Assembly: GCA_002964805.2 (NCBI GenBank)
Contig: PUDQ02000001.1
Span: 4,550,001 to 4,614,000, forward strand
DNA from: Trametes villosa
Lineage: Eukaryota > Basidiomycota > Agaricomycetes > Polyporales > Polyporaceae
Length of the DNA stretch: 64,000 bases
Reading direction: 5' to 3'
Positions 32,750 through 42,428 of this stretch are shown here, piece by piece (the stretch's first letter is position 1; every line of letters begins with the position of its first letter). The notes under the pieces were generated by a model that was not told the origin of the DNA, did not search any database, and saw nothing but the letters and a program-made list of their open reading frames with translations. A program made the translations under genes and the position numbers.

Positions 32750-34394
32750 TCAGTTAACAAGGTCCGCCTTCAATTTCGCCGCCTCCTGGCCGGCCTTTCT
32801 CCCAAACACCGCCCCGCCAGTCAACCCGCTTCCGCCAGGGTAGTTGCCGTAGAAGAGTCCGCCGACGAGCTCCCCGGCACAGAACAGCCCTCGGATAGGC
32901 TTCCCCGTCGCGTCAGACAGGACTCCGGCGGTGTCGGGGTCGATGGCGAGCCCGCCAAACGTGAACGTGACGCCACAAGAGACCTTCACCGCCAGGAAGG
33001 GCGGCTTCTCTACCGGCAGCGCCCAGTTCGACTTCGGCAGGTCGAGCTTGAGTGTGCTGGACTGCGTCGACAGCCCGTCCTTCACCGCGGGGTCCCACGC
33101 CCTCTCCGGGTGCTCCTCGCGGAACGCGCGCACGGCCTCGTTGTACTGCGCCACCGTCTGCTCGAACGCGGCGCTGTCCTCCAGGCCCTTCCCTTGCAGC
33201 TTCTCCGCAAGCGCATCCACACTGTCGGCTTCGATGCGCTCCACCACGTCGTCCGCGTACTCCTCCTTCCGGAGCCAAACCGCTGCGGCGCTGTCCCACA
33301 GCTGAAACGCGATACCGCCGGGCTGCCCGAGGATGGCGCGCCCGAACTTGGCGTATGTGTAGTTACGGAAGTCTGCGCCCTCGTCGACGAACCGCGCGCC
33401 GCGGGCGTTCAGCATCAGCCCGAGCGGGTACCCGGACTTGGTGAATTGGTTGCTGAGGACGCGATCGCCGCGATCCGCGGGCGCGTTGGCGTCCCAGCAG
33501 GTAGAGTGGCAGCCCCCGAAGTCGCCCGTGAGGCGCGCGCCGATACGTTCAGCAAGAGTTAGACCGTCGCCGGTGTTGTATGGAGTACCGCGAACCTGAC
33601 ATGGTGACGGTAAGTAAGGGATGAAGAGCGATGTGAAGGGGAAACCATACCTTCGCGCGTTCCCAGTCCACACCAAGGTGTTTACTGCGTAGACCCTTGT
33701 TTGCCTCAAAGCCGCCGCAGGCCAGGACGACGGCGGGCGCACGCAGATGCACAGGGGTGCCTTCCTTGTCCACGACTAGACCCGCAATAGCATCTCCTTC
33801 GAGGAGCAGCTCCGTCGCAGCAGTGTTGAACCAAGTCTCCACGCCTGCGTCTTGGAGAGCAGCGCGATGGGCGGCAATGAGACCCTTTCCGCCGTCTTCG
33901 ACACTTAGCACAAGCCCGCCCCAGAATACTTGTCGGTCGTTGACCAAGTACGCCTGCCTATTGAAGGAGAGCACGAACGGGACCTGGACGCGTTCCGCGA
34001 GCCATCGCACCGCGTCGCGTGAGCTGTCCACGACCGCCTGCACGATCTGTGGGTCGGACCGTCCGTCTCCCAAACGCATGATATCACGGGTGAAGTCTTC
34101 GGCGGTGTAAGGATCCATATCAATTTTTGTTGCCGCCTCTTGGGAGACATTACGGACGACCGGGAGGAGGTCTTGGACACCGTTGTGCACGGTGCGGTGC
34201 GCACCCGCGGTGAAGTACCCGTTTCCTCCGACCCACTCTGGCGGGCACTTGTCGACGATTAGAACGCGGGCGCAGCCGGCTTCTCGGGCGGAGAGCGCGG
34301 CGCAGCTCCCGGCGTGGCCTGACCCGACTACGATGCAGTCCCAGTCGTAATGGGATCGTTCCAGCTGCTCGTTCTGACTGGTGGGGGCGGACAT
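32750..34394 (-). CDS. FAD-dependent oxidoreductase (fumarate reductase/TcuA-like), 529 aa
   Basis: Two exons, 34394-33651 and 33595-32750, joined by a 55-nt GT/AG intron. The start is the ATG ahead of YDWDCIVVGSGHAGSCAALS, the N-terminal FAD-binding GxGxxG Rossmann motif. A second FAD motif, APAVVLACGGFEANKGLR, and the C-terminal GLFCAGELVGGLFYGNYPGG with GSGLTGGAVFGRKAG are typical of the FAD-binding-2 family (flavocytochrome c fumarate reductases, 3-ketosteroid dehydrogenases, tricarballylate dehydrogenase TcuA/CobZ). I see no heme-binding or signal sequence, so it should be soluble and cytosolic. The substrate is not determined; TcuA-like is the best guess from the GNYPGGSGLT end. It lies back-to-back with the SDR gene (divergent) and tail-to-tail with hydrolase A. 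Confidence 0.88.
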
Positions 34395-35388
34395 TGATCG
34401 GTGGGAGGGCGGGGGCGGGCAGTGGGACGTTCGTCTCGGTTGCTCGGACGGTGTGGGTGCAGATATACACCCCCGGTCCCTAGGTTCCAATCATAGGCTA
34501 GTCATGGGGCGGCCTGCAGCGAGGAGGTATCGGCCGGAGGGAGTTCAGTCACACGAAGAGAACGTAACAGTGCTTCTTGTCCTGAGTTGTGCCTGAGAAT
34601 GCTAGCCGCGGTCGTGAGTTTGGGCAAGTGGATATATATAATAGTGTATATCGTCGAAGTAATTAATGCATGCGGCGGTGTTGGTTCGAGCGAAGCCTGC
34701 CAAGCGGTAGAGGGTCTAGCCTGCAAGTAGTAGTACTTGGAGGAAGAGGACAAAGTGGCTGATATAGACGCCCGTTGTTCGGACCGTATTTCCAACAGGG
34801 GTGCTCAATTCTCGCCGTTCGTTCACCCGTTCGGGCGCTTGTTGGGCGCTATACCAGCCGCGCGTCCTCCACCCCGTCTCATCGCTACATGAACCACCGC
34901 GAGCTTCCACAGGAAATCACATAGTATATTATATGTGCAGAAAGCAGAGCCGCTCAGAATCCATCTGAAGATGTCCAACGGTTTACAGGCTACTGTTCCA
35001 GCCGACCCCCTAGCTAGCGGCGAGAGGGCGTCTAACGAGGCGCCCGAACGAGTGAACGAACGGCGAGAATTGAGCACCCCTAACCACCACCACCACCACC
35101 ATCCTCCTTACGCTCTTTCTGGCTTCAAAGACTATCTGGTTGCTCCCACCCGGGTGCATTTCATTTAGCTATCAGCATGCCCCGGGCATAAACCAATCGA
35201 TCATGCTCACCTGGGCCAGACTACGCCGGACATCCTCCTGACCCCATCCGCGGTCCGGAGCTCCGCGTGCGGGGTAGACACCCAGCAGCCTTCAAGTAGT
35301 CATCCGGAGACCCGCCTTGCACTCCCGTCTCGTCCAGCGAGCTCTAAAATCGTGTTACCTCCAAGATCTGCCACCTGTACCCCGAACC
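34395..35388. promoter_or_regulatory. Divergent promoter region carrying a MITE
   Basis: About 1 kb between the divergent FAD-oxidoreductase and SDR starts. It contains an AT-rich TATATATAATAG run at about 34630-34642 and the 285-bp inverted-repeat element at 34797-35081. A (CAC/ACC) trinucleotide run lies at 35084-35102. The MITE therefore sits in the shared regulatory DNA of the two genes. Confidence 0.45.
34797..35081. mobile_element. MITE, 285 bp, 42-bp terminal inverted repeats
   Basis: The left end (34797-34838) begins AGGGGTGCTCAATTCTCGCC. The right end (35040-35081) is its reverse complement, with 41 of 42 positions identical by my alignment. Weaker inverted similarity continues about 11 bp further in. 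The trinucleotide AAC occurs immediately outside both ends and may be a 3-bp target-site duplication. There is no coding capacity. It is a non-autonomous DNA transposon whose superfamily is not assigned. Confidence 0.75.
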
Positions 35389-36548
35389 ATGTCTGAATCT
35401 ATGCGCCTCGGCAAGATATTCGACCTCCAGGGCCGGGTCGCGCTCGTCACCGGCGGTGGCACCGGAATTGGTTGGCAGATCGCGCTCGGTCTCGCTGAGA
35501 ACGGCGCGAAGGTATATATTACCGGGCGTCGGAAGGAGGTGCTTGAGAAGTCAGCAAGTACGTTTGCGGAGCAGCACAAGGGAAATGGGTCCATCCTACC
35601 GTGAGCGACCCGCCGTCGCATTGCGATCCGAGACAGTTAGGCTCACATCAATTCACCTCCAGGCTAGTCATGGACGTGACCGACCGCGCCAGTATTGCCG
35701 CAGCACGAGATGCTTTTGCGTCCAAAGAGAGCAGGCTCCATATCCTAGTGAACAAGTGCGTTGTACTACTCACGTTCCGTGTGAACACGACTCACAGTAT
35801 GTGCTTCACATTCGCAGCGCCGGCCAGACCGGGCCCGTATCGCGGTGGTTCGAGGACCCAAATGCGCCAGAGCGCAAGGACGCAGAAACGATCGGCCGCG
35901 CGCTCTTCGAGGGCGAGTCGTTCGAGAGCTGGGGCGATCTCTACAAGATCAACACGTTCTCCGTTTTCTTCGTGACCACCGCCTTCCTCGGCCTCCTCGC
36001 GCGGGGCACCGAGGAAACACCGGCGTACACATCCGCCGTCATCAATGTCACCAGCGTGAGCGGCCTGATGAAGCTGTCACAGAACCACGTACGTCGCACG
36101 CGCCGCGCGCGCGTGTTGTGTGTGCGATCGACGCGTGTTGTTGACCACCCGGCCTCGTGTTTGCAGTTTGCGTACAACAGTGCCAAAGCCGCGGCGTCAC
36201 ACCTCACGAAGATGATGGCGACCGAGTTCGCGCTCAAGAAGGTGCCCGTCCGCGTCTGCGCCGTCGCGCCTGGCGTTTGGGAGTCGGAGATGACGTTCGA
36301 CAATATCACGGACGACCTCGTAGACAAGGTCAGCAAGGCAGTCGTGCCCGTGCCTACCAGGAGATCCGGAAAGTACGTGGATGTCACGTTGTGTGTCCGA
36401 GATAGCGCTTAGCGTACTTAATACCCACAGGGCCGAGGAGATCGCTGGGACGGTCATTTATCTCGCTTCGCCGGCGGGGTGCTTTACCAACGGACAAGAG
36501 ATCGTGGTCGATGGTGGCTTCCTCGCAGTCAACCCGTCGACGGTGTAA
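35389..36548 (+). CDS. Short-chain dehydrogenase/reductase, 299 aa
   Basis: Exons 35389-35600, 35663-35755, 35818-36088, 36167-36372 and 36431-36548, all GT/AG. A classical SDR: the NAD(P)-binding ALVTGGGTGIGWQIALGL, the ITGRR turn that favours NADP(H), VMDVTDR, the NNAG motif split by an intron (LVNN|AGQTG), the catalytic Ser in INVTSVSGL, the YNSAKAA catalytic Tyr-x-x-x-Lys, and the C-terminal VIYLASPAGCFTNGQEIVVDGGF. It is cytosolic; the substrate is unknown. It is transcribed away from the FAD oxidoreductase and next to two hydrolase paralogues, so a shared pathway is possible but unproven. Confidence 0.9.
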
Positions 36549-36836
36549 ACAAACATGTAAGTAGTCGCATAATGGATACAGCAGGCTCCAGCCCTAACGC
36601 TGAAGAATAAGTAGGTAGGCATACGATAAATTACGCTATCTGAGCGGAGCTGTAGCTATGAGCCAGTGTGCGTGGCGCAGTCCGACCACAGCAGGGAGTA
36701 ACGTAAGTGAATGGGCCACGCGTGTAGGATGTCCGGTGTCGTCACGAAGCAGTCGTGTCAGTGTCGTGCAGGCCGCCTGGCGCAAGCCTGGCGTAGCGTG
36801 AAGGCCGTCGGAATCAGTCAAGTCCCCGCGCGGGCC

Positions 36837-38557
36837 TCAGGGAAACCGCGCCCTCTTTGTCGTCCGAGCGTACCTCAGGTCCACCTCCCGGCCGCCCTCC
36901 CACACCCGCAGCGCGACCCCGACCGTCGACAGCCACTGCAGCGACCGCCAGTCGAGGCCCGCGCAGTCGCGGATATAAAGCGCCGATAGCGAGGAGACGT
37001 GCGTCCCGCTCTGGAGGTGCATCCCGTTTAGCCGGTTGAGCACGTCCAGGACGCCCTCCGCGGTCAGCCGCTCCGCCCGAACCGTCGCTAAGCCCCGCAG
37101 CTTGCGTCCCGCGCCGCGCAGGGCGTAGCAGAGGAAGCCGTGGGTGATTTGCGGGCCTTCGAGCGTGAGCGTGAGGTGCGGCTGACCGGGGTAGGGTAGC
37201 AGTGTTAAGAGCGAGGCGAGGAAACGTTCCTCGAGCCATCCGTGCGCGACATGGAGCAGGCTCAGCGCGGGTAGCCGGGGGAGTGCTTTGAGCACTGTAC
37301 GGAGATGCGGGAAGACGACGTCGGTATAGGGGACATTCTTCGGTGCGGAAGCTGAGATGAGGTACAGCGAACGGAGGACCGGGAGAGAGAGGTGCGGCAG
37401 AGTATATGTGAGCGCCGGGGGTATGTCAGGTCCGTCGACGTGGAGCGCGAGCTTTCGGAGGCGCGGGAGGTGGACCGCACGCGAGAAGGACGCGGAGAGG
37501 GCGTAGCGAGAGGCCATGTCGCCCCGCCAGGGGAAGGACAGTCGCAGCTCCTCAAGCGCGGCGGACACCTGTAGCATATACAGCACCTCGGACGCCGCCT
37601 GGGCGCCGCGGGTGAACCCGTGGTGGGTGTAGTCCAGGTACGTCAGGTTCTGGAAGAGCGACGGCGCCCACGTCAAGCGGATGCCCTGGATGGTCGCTCG
37701 GCGCAGGCGCGGTGCGTACCCGTTGAAGAGCATGTATTCCTTCGTGTCGTCGTTCTCCGGGTAGACGAGGACGAGGTCGCGGAGGGCGGGGGCCTCGATC
37801 GCGGCGGAGTGTCCGCAGCACGCAGAGAGCGCGGCGTTCCACAGGAAGGGCGCATAGCCGGCGAAGCGGACCTCGAGCGAGCGCCAGCGCTGGATGTACG
37901 GGAGCACGACGTGCATGCAGAGCTGGACGTAGTTGTAGTACGCGAGGTGCGAGAGCGCGGCGTGCGGCGCCAGCGAGACGTCGAGCGGGACGGCCTTCGC
38001 GCGCTGGATGCGCTGGCCCCACATCGTCAGGCTGCCGTCGAGCGTGATGCGGCGCCAGAGCGCGGGCGTGTGCAGCGCGACGTAGCGCCACGCCCGGCAG
38101 ACATGGGAGACGACGACGGGGAACATGGTGTCCTCCTCCGCGCCGAGCACGAATATATGTGCGAGGACCTCGGCGGGGAGCTGTGTGATTCGATGCGCGC
38201 GGCGCGCGCTCGGGCGGGCGGGCGTGGCATGGTGTTGTGGCGGGGGTGGGCGGGACGAGTGCGCTGCAGACTTGCGGGCCTCGCGGGCTTTGGGCTCTGC
38301 GGCGGGGAAGGGGTCAGCTGCGAGGCGCGCGCCGCAGAGGCGCCGCGAGATATCGCGTACTCACTGTATTGTGGTTCTCTTCTGCTGGATGACGCGATGA
38401 CGGGTCGGTCAGTCGGTACATAGAATTCTCGCGGGCGGCGACAAGCGTGCAGCACTCACTCGACAGCATAGAACGCCTTGACGGCGTCCAAGATGGAGCG
38501 GGGGAAGGCGGCGGGTTCGTGCTGGCGCGACCGCTTGAAGGGACTTGGAAAGGGCAT
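36837..38557 (-). CDS. F-box protein with leucine-rich-like C-terminus
   Basis: The F-box is ITQLPAEVLAHIFVLGAEEDT followed by SHVCRAWRYVALHTPALW (about 38180-38050). The main exon then continues to 36837 with irregular leucine-rich/ankyrin-free segments such as LRDLVLVYPENDD, LEELRLSFPWRG, LRKLALHVDGPDIPP and LRSLYLISAS. These are typical of Agaricomycete F-box proteins that recruit substrates to SCF ubiquitin ligases. A short first exon, MPFPSPFKRSRQHEPAAFPR (from 38557), ends at a GTGAGT donor near 38460. Its exact join to the F-box exon is not in phase with the acceptors I tried, so the N-terminal model is tentative. The frame from the F-box to the stop is firm. Confidence 0.78.
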
Positions 38558-40132
38558 GCTCCCGCGTCCGGGATGGGTGGGGAGAGATCGCGCCGCGCGC
38601 CCGCGCGGGCGTAGCGTGGTGTCTTTATGTAGGCCCGCGCCCGCGCTGGGCCGGCGGGAGAACCAGAGGAATACGGCGAGCCTGGGGGAGGGAGACAAAC
38701 GCGGGTGGCAGTGTGATGCCGGGGGAGCGGGTGGGAACGCGCGCTGGAAGGCTCGGCGGGCGAGATGGAGCGCATGCGCATGAAAAAGGAGCGGGCCCTG
38801 GCCGCGCAGGCTGTTCCCGCCGGAGACAAAGGACGGGGCGAGGGGGCGCGGTAGAGCGCGACCGGCACAGGAACCGTAGAATGGAGAAGCGCGCCGGTGG
38901 GAACACACAATAAGAGGGAAGGCCGCCCAATGCGTCCCCCTGGGCTCACCTGCTCGCGCGCACGCCGCTCAGCGCGCCGCGCGCCCGAGCGTCCTTCGCG
39001 GCGGGTATCGATCCCATCCGGCTCTGCTCCTGCGGCTCGCGCTTTCTTACTCGGCCTATGTCGCGCGGGAGCTCGGACTGAACATACCAATCTCGTGCCA
39101 TCGTCGGGTTAGGACCCCGGCCCAGACGCCGCCTCTTCCCGGCGACGTACGGCATCTTCGCGCGGCGGAGTGCTGATAATTGGACAGGGCTTCGCGAGAG
39201 CGGAGTGCGATTCGCATAGGACGGATGTTCTGCGCGCTCCGGCTGTCTGCTCCTGAGTGCTGCTTAGGCTCGCCACAGGAGAACATACGCGATGCGCCTC
39301 CTGTCTGCCAAAACCTCGGGCGGACCAACGTGAAGACAGACGTCAGACGATTCTCAAGCAAGCGATGCAGACGTGCTGATACAGGCCTCCTCGGGCCACG
39401 GTATCGCACAAGCGGCGTCTGCCCTTGCTTGGACTCTTCCCGGTGGACCTAGACAGGCGTTAGCACATGACATCATGACCAAGCCCAGCAAGCACTACTC
39501 ACGACGCGATTCGCCCTCGCGAGCTTGTGACACCGCACTGGCCGCCGGGGCGCTGTCCATCCTGGCCAGATCGCGGCACGTCCGCGACGCAAAAGCACCG
39601 ACGCCCACACTCGCTGTCCCACCGTCATCTCGCGCCTGCCACGCGCCCCGCGATCGCGTCCGGATAGGTCTATCTGCGGAACCGCAGCCCAGGTCGCAGG
39701 GCTCGCGTGCCACGTTCGCCGCATATATCTCCGGTGGCCGAATATGAAGGGCTTCGGATGGCTGGACACGTCGGCGAGATGTGTCACTAGGGACAGCTCT
39801 TCGGGTGCTCATCCGATCGCTGTGCGTCACTGCCTCTTGCCGACGCTCATTCATAGGACAAGAGAGGTTATGACGCCATGGAATAGAAGTACTTCTCTAT
39901 AGCATCCACCCGAGGAAGACTGGCAATCGGCCAGAGGATTCACTGACAACAAGTCAGACGCGTTCAGATGTGTGCACGCAAAACTCCAACAGACTCACGA
40001 TATGCCATACTTTCACGTCTTCACATGGCTAAGTGAGAGTTCGGCATGTTCAAAGTGAAGACAGCGGGGACAGTACTTGTGTGATGTTGCAAGCGGGTGA
40101 AAGAGCGGGGAAGTACGTGGATCTGGGATTCG
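38558..40132. other. 1.6-kb region without a supportable gene
   Basis: It holds the promoter side of the F-box gene and the 3' flank of hydrolase B. It is GC-rich near 38560-39060. The open frames on both strands (for example 38314-39090 minus and 39495-39854 minus) are Arg/Pro/Ala-rich and compositional. No repeat or RNA gene is recognised. Confidence 0.35.
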
Positions 40133-41408
40133 TCAAACTACACTTGCCAGGAACGTAACAAACCTCTCTGGCTCCTCCCAATGCACCTGCACGCCGACGA
40201 TCAGTCTAAGCTAAACGATCTTGAACGTAACACGGATACTCACGAAATGGTTAGCATCTGTCAGCTTATGGAACTCAACCGGTCGCCGATGCTCAGTTAC
40301 CGCATCCTGGTACTGCCGATGGATCACCGCGGACGCCCACAGGCAGTCGCCAACCGACATGTCACACCAAATGACATGCACCCGCAACGCAGGCCATGCC
40401 TCCTTCAGCATCCCACTCCCATCGTCATGGCGGCAGTCGTAAAGCGCACGCGAGAGGTTCGCTCTGTAGACGTCGTAGCTGAGCGTCCAGATGAGATGCT
40501 GGGTCTCCCGCATAACTTCGGGATGCGTGAGACTACGCATGACCTCCGGTCCCATCTTCGAGGTTGTGGGCATGTTCTTTGGGTCAACCGGATCGGCGCT
40601 TAGGTGCAATGCGCGCCGGGGAGGGTCGTAGGTGGGTGGCGGGTCGATGCTGTCAGGAAGCGTGAAGGGAGGATAGTACGATCCCACTGCGAGGGCGAAG
40701 TCTGCAACCTGTACGTCCACGGGCGCCAGCCGATTGCGGACTAAAACCGCAAGACCAGGTAAGCGCGGCCGGCCGATAACAGTGGTACTAGGATCTTCGG
40801 AGGAAGTGAGCGAACGCAGCGCGTGATCTTTTGTTGAAATTCGTACCGTGCATGATGAAGCTCCGCAAGTGTACGTTGAATAGCCGCCGAGTCTCATCGG
40901 GGAGCTTGTCCGCATGAGCGAGCATGGCGACCGCAGGGCAACAACCCCCCGACCACGAAAGGACAGAGATGCCTCCAACGAGAGCTTGTGTGCCTGGTAC
41001 TTCCTTAATCGGCGGCGTTTTCTCGTTCTCGATGAACCAGCGCACAAAGGCGGCGATTTCCAGCCCGCGCGTTCTGATGGCCCGTTCGTGGTGCTCCAGG
41101 GTGTTTGTGCGCAAGTCTTCGATGTCATCGGCGGAGTAGGGTGTGGAGCCGGGGTAGTCGCGAAGGTTGAGCAGTACGAATCGGAGGTTGTGCTGCGCTG
41201 CGAAGGGTACCATGGGCCGGTATACCGCTGCGCAGTACTTGTGAGTCTGATGAGGGTGCAATCGCGTAACGCGTATTCAGGGCGTACCACTGTGGAAGCA
41301 TGTTCCGTGAATGAGCACTACAGTGATGTAGTCAGTGGATGCGGCGGGTACGCCGCTGTCCTCGTAGTAAAGGAGGGCCCCTTTGTCGTCTACTGGCGCG
41401 GAGGGCAT
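40133..41408 (-). CDS. Alpha/beta-hydrolase, paralogue B (368 aa)
   Basis: Exons 41408-41288, 41227-40847, 40794-40244 and 40186-40133; introns of 60, 52 and 57 nt sit at the same protein positions as in paralogue A. Motifs: TVVLIHGTCFHS, LRFVLLNLRDYPGSTPYS, nucleophile elbow ISVLSWSGGCCPAVAMLAHA, YDPPRRALHLSADPVDP, VHVIWCDMSVGDCLWA, and the candidate catalytic His in TDANHFVHWEEP. First and last coding exons (121 and 54 nt) match the paralogue in length. The protein is colinear with paralogue A but clearly diverged, so the duplication is not recent and both copies appear intact. The substrate is unknown. Confidence 0.85.
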
Positions 41409-41449
41409 GTTAGTCAGCTCCTTGTAGGCCCGCCAGGTATACATAGTGC

Positions 41450-41462
41450 CATTATATAGCAT
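41450..41462 (-). promoter_or_regulatory. TATA-like box of hydrolase B
   Basis: On the minus strand the sequence GCTATATAATGG lies about 45-50 bp upstream of the ATG at 41408. The position fits a short-leader core promoter. No experimental support. Confidence 0.35.
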
Positions 41463-42428
41463 ATAGGCTCGAATTCATGCGGCCGGTGCTCCGCGCGCGA
41501 AGCCGCTAAAGCTACCGAACATTGAGCTATACCTGGTCATGCGTGGGTCAGGCCACCCGGCTTAGCTTACCGTGAGCATTGAGCCACGTGTATCTTGGCC
41601 TGAGCGAGAAGGCCGCACAGGAAGGATAGCATGAAGGAGTACAGCCGGCAGGTAGGACGAGTGTCGAGCGGAGGCGACCCAGGCCGTACTTTAGTAAGTG
41701 TCACAGAATTCAGTGTTGCGGCTTTGCTGTATGCAGCTTGATTATGTGCGCTCGTGCTCTACGAGCGATACGTGGCATATGCAGTAGGTTATAAACGTGC
41801 ATATAGGGCGGGGCAACGGAGAACCAGCAGTACTTGAGGAGACCAGGCTGAGGACGAACTGGAAGTGTTTGCGAAGGAACGTGCAGAGAGAGACGCCCAT
41901 ATGCATAAATCCACGGCCGTTGCCGAGATTGCCGATCTAGCACCGTCCCGGGAACGTCATGCTGCCGATGAGCTCGTTGAGCCCGCTTCTCTGACCTCTA
42001 CGAACAACATGAAAGCGTACAGCTCTGGACACTGCGGGAATCATCTATGGCTAGACTCAGACATGTCTTGGAAACTCATTTTACTTTGGCGACGCATGCA
42101 TGGCACTGGAAATGGACGACACCCGGGTCTACTCATCCTTGCCCAAGCATCCACTCAAGCGGAGGACGCAGGGGACGGGACGCAGCCTATACACTGGTAT
42201 GTGCTATGTGCCGTTGAACTGAAACCGAACCTGCGGGTACGGCGTGAGCCAAGCCCGATCGCAATGGCGGTCAACCAGTGTCAGCCTCCCCCCGCCATGC
42301 CAGCCTCCCCGGGCAGCAATATGTAGCTGCTCCCAGGAATCCCAGCTCCCTGTTGCGTTGCCATACCTTCAGTCGCTGCTAAACAGTTGCTCGCTTTTTG
42401 CTTTTCGCTCTCAACACTACTATCTACA
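41463..42428. other. Divergent intergenic region
   Basis: About 1 kb upstream of both hydrolase B (-) and the repeat protein (+). A CT-rich leader (about 42350-42425) precedes the plus-strand start. No gene or repeat is recognised. Confidence 0.4.

Noticed and set aside
35084..35102. CAC/ACC trinucleotide run as part of the MITE
   Set aside because: It lies outside the right terminal inverted repeat. It is a simple microsatellite next to the element.
37620..38423. 267-aa plus-strand frame
   Set aside because: Antisense to the F-box/LRR exon, with an Arg/Glu/Val-rich composition typical of a GC shadow frame.
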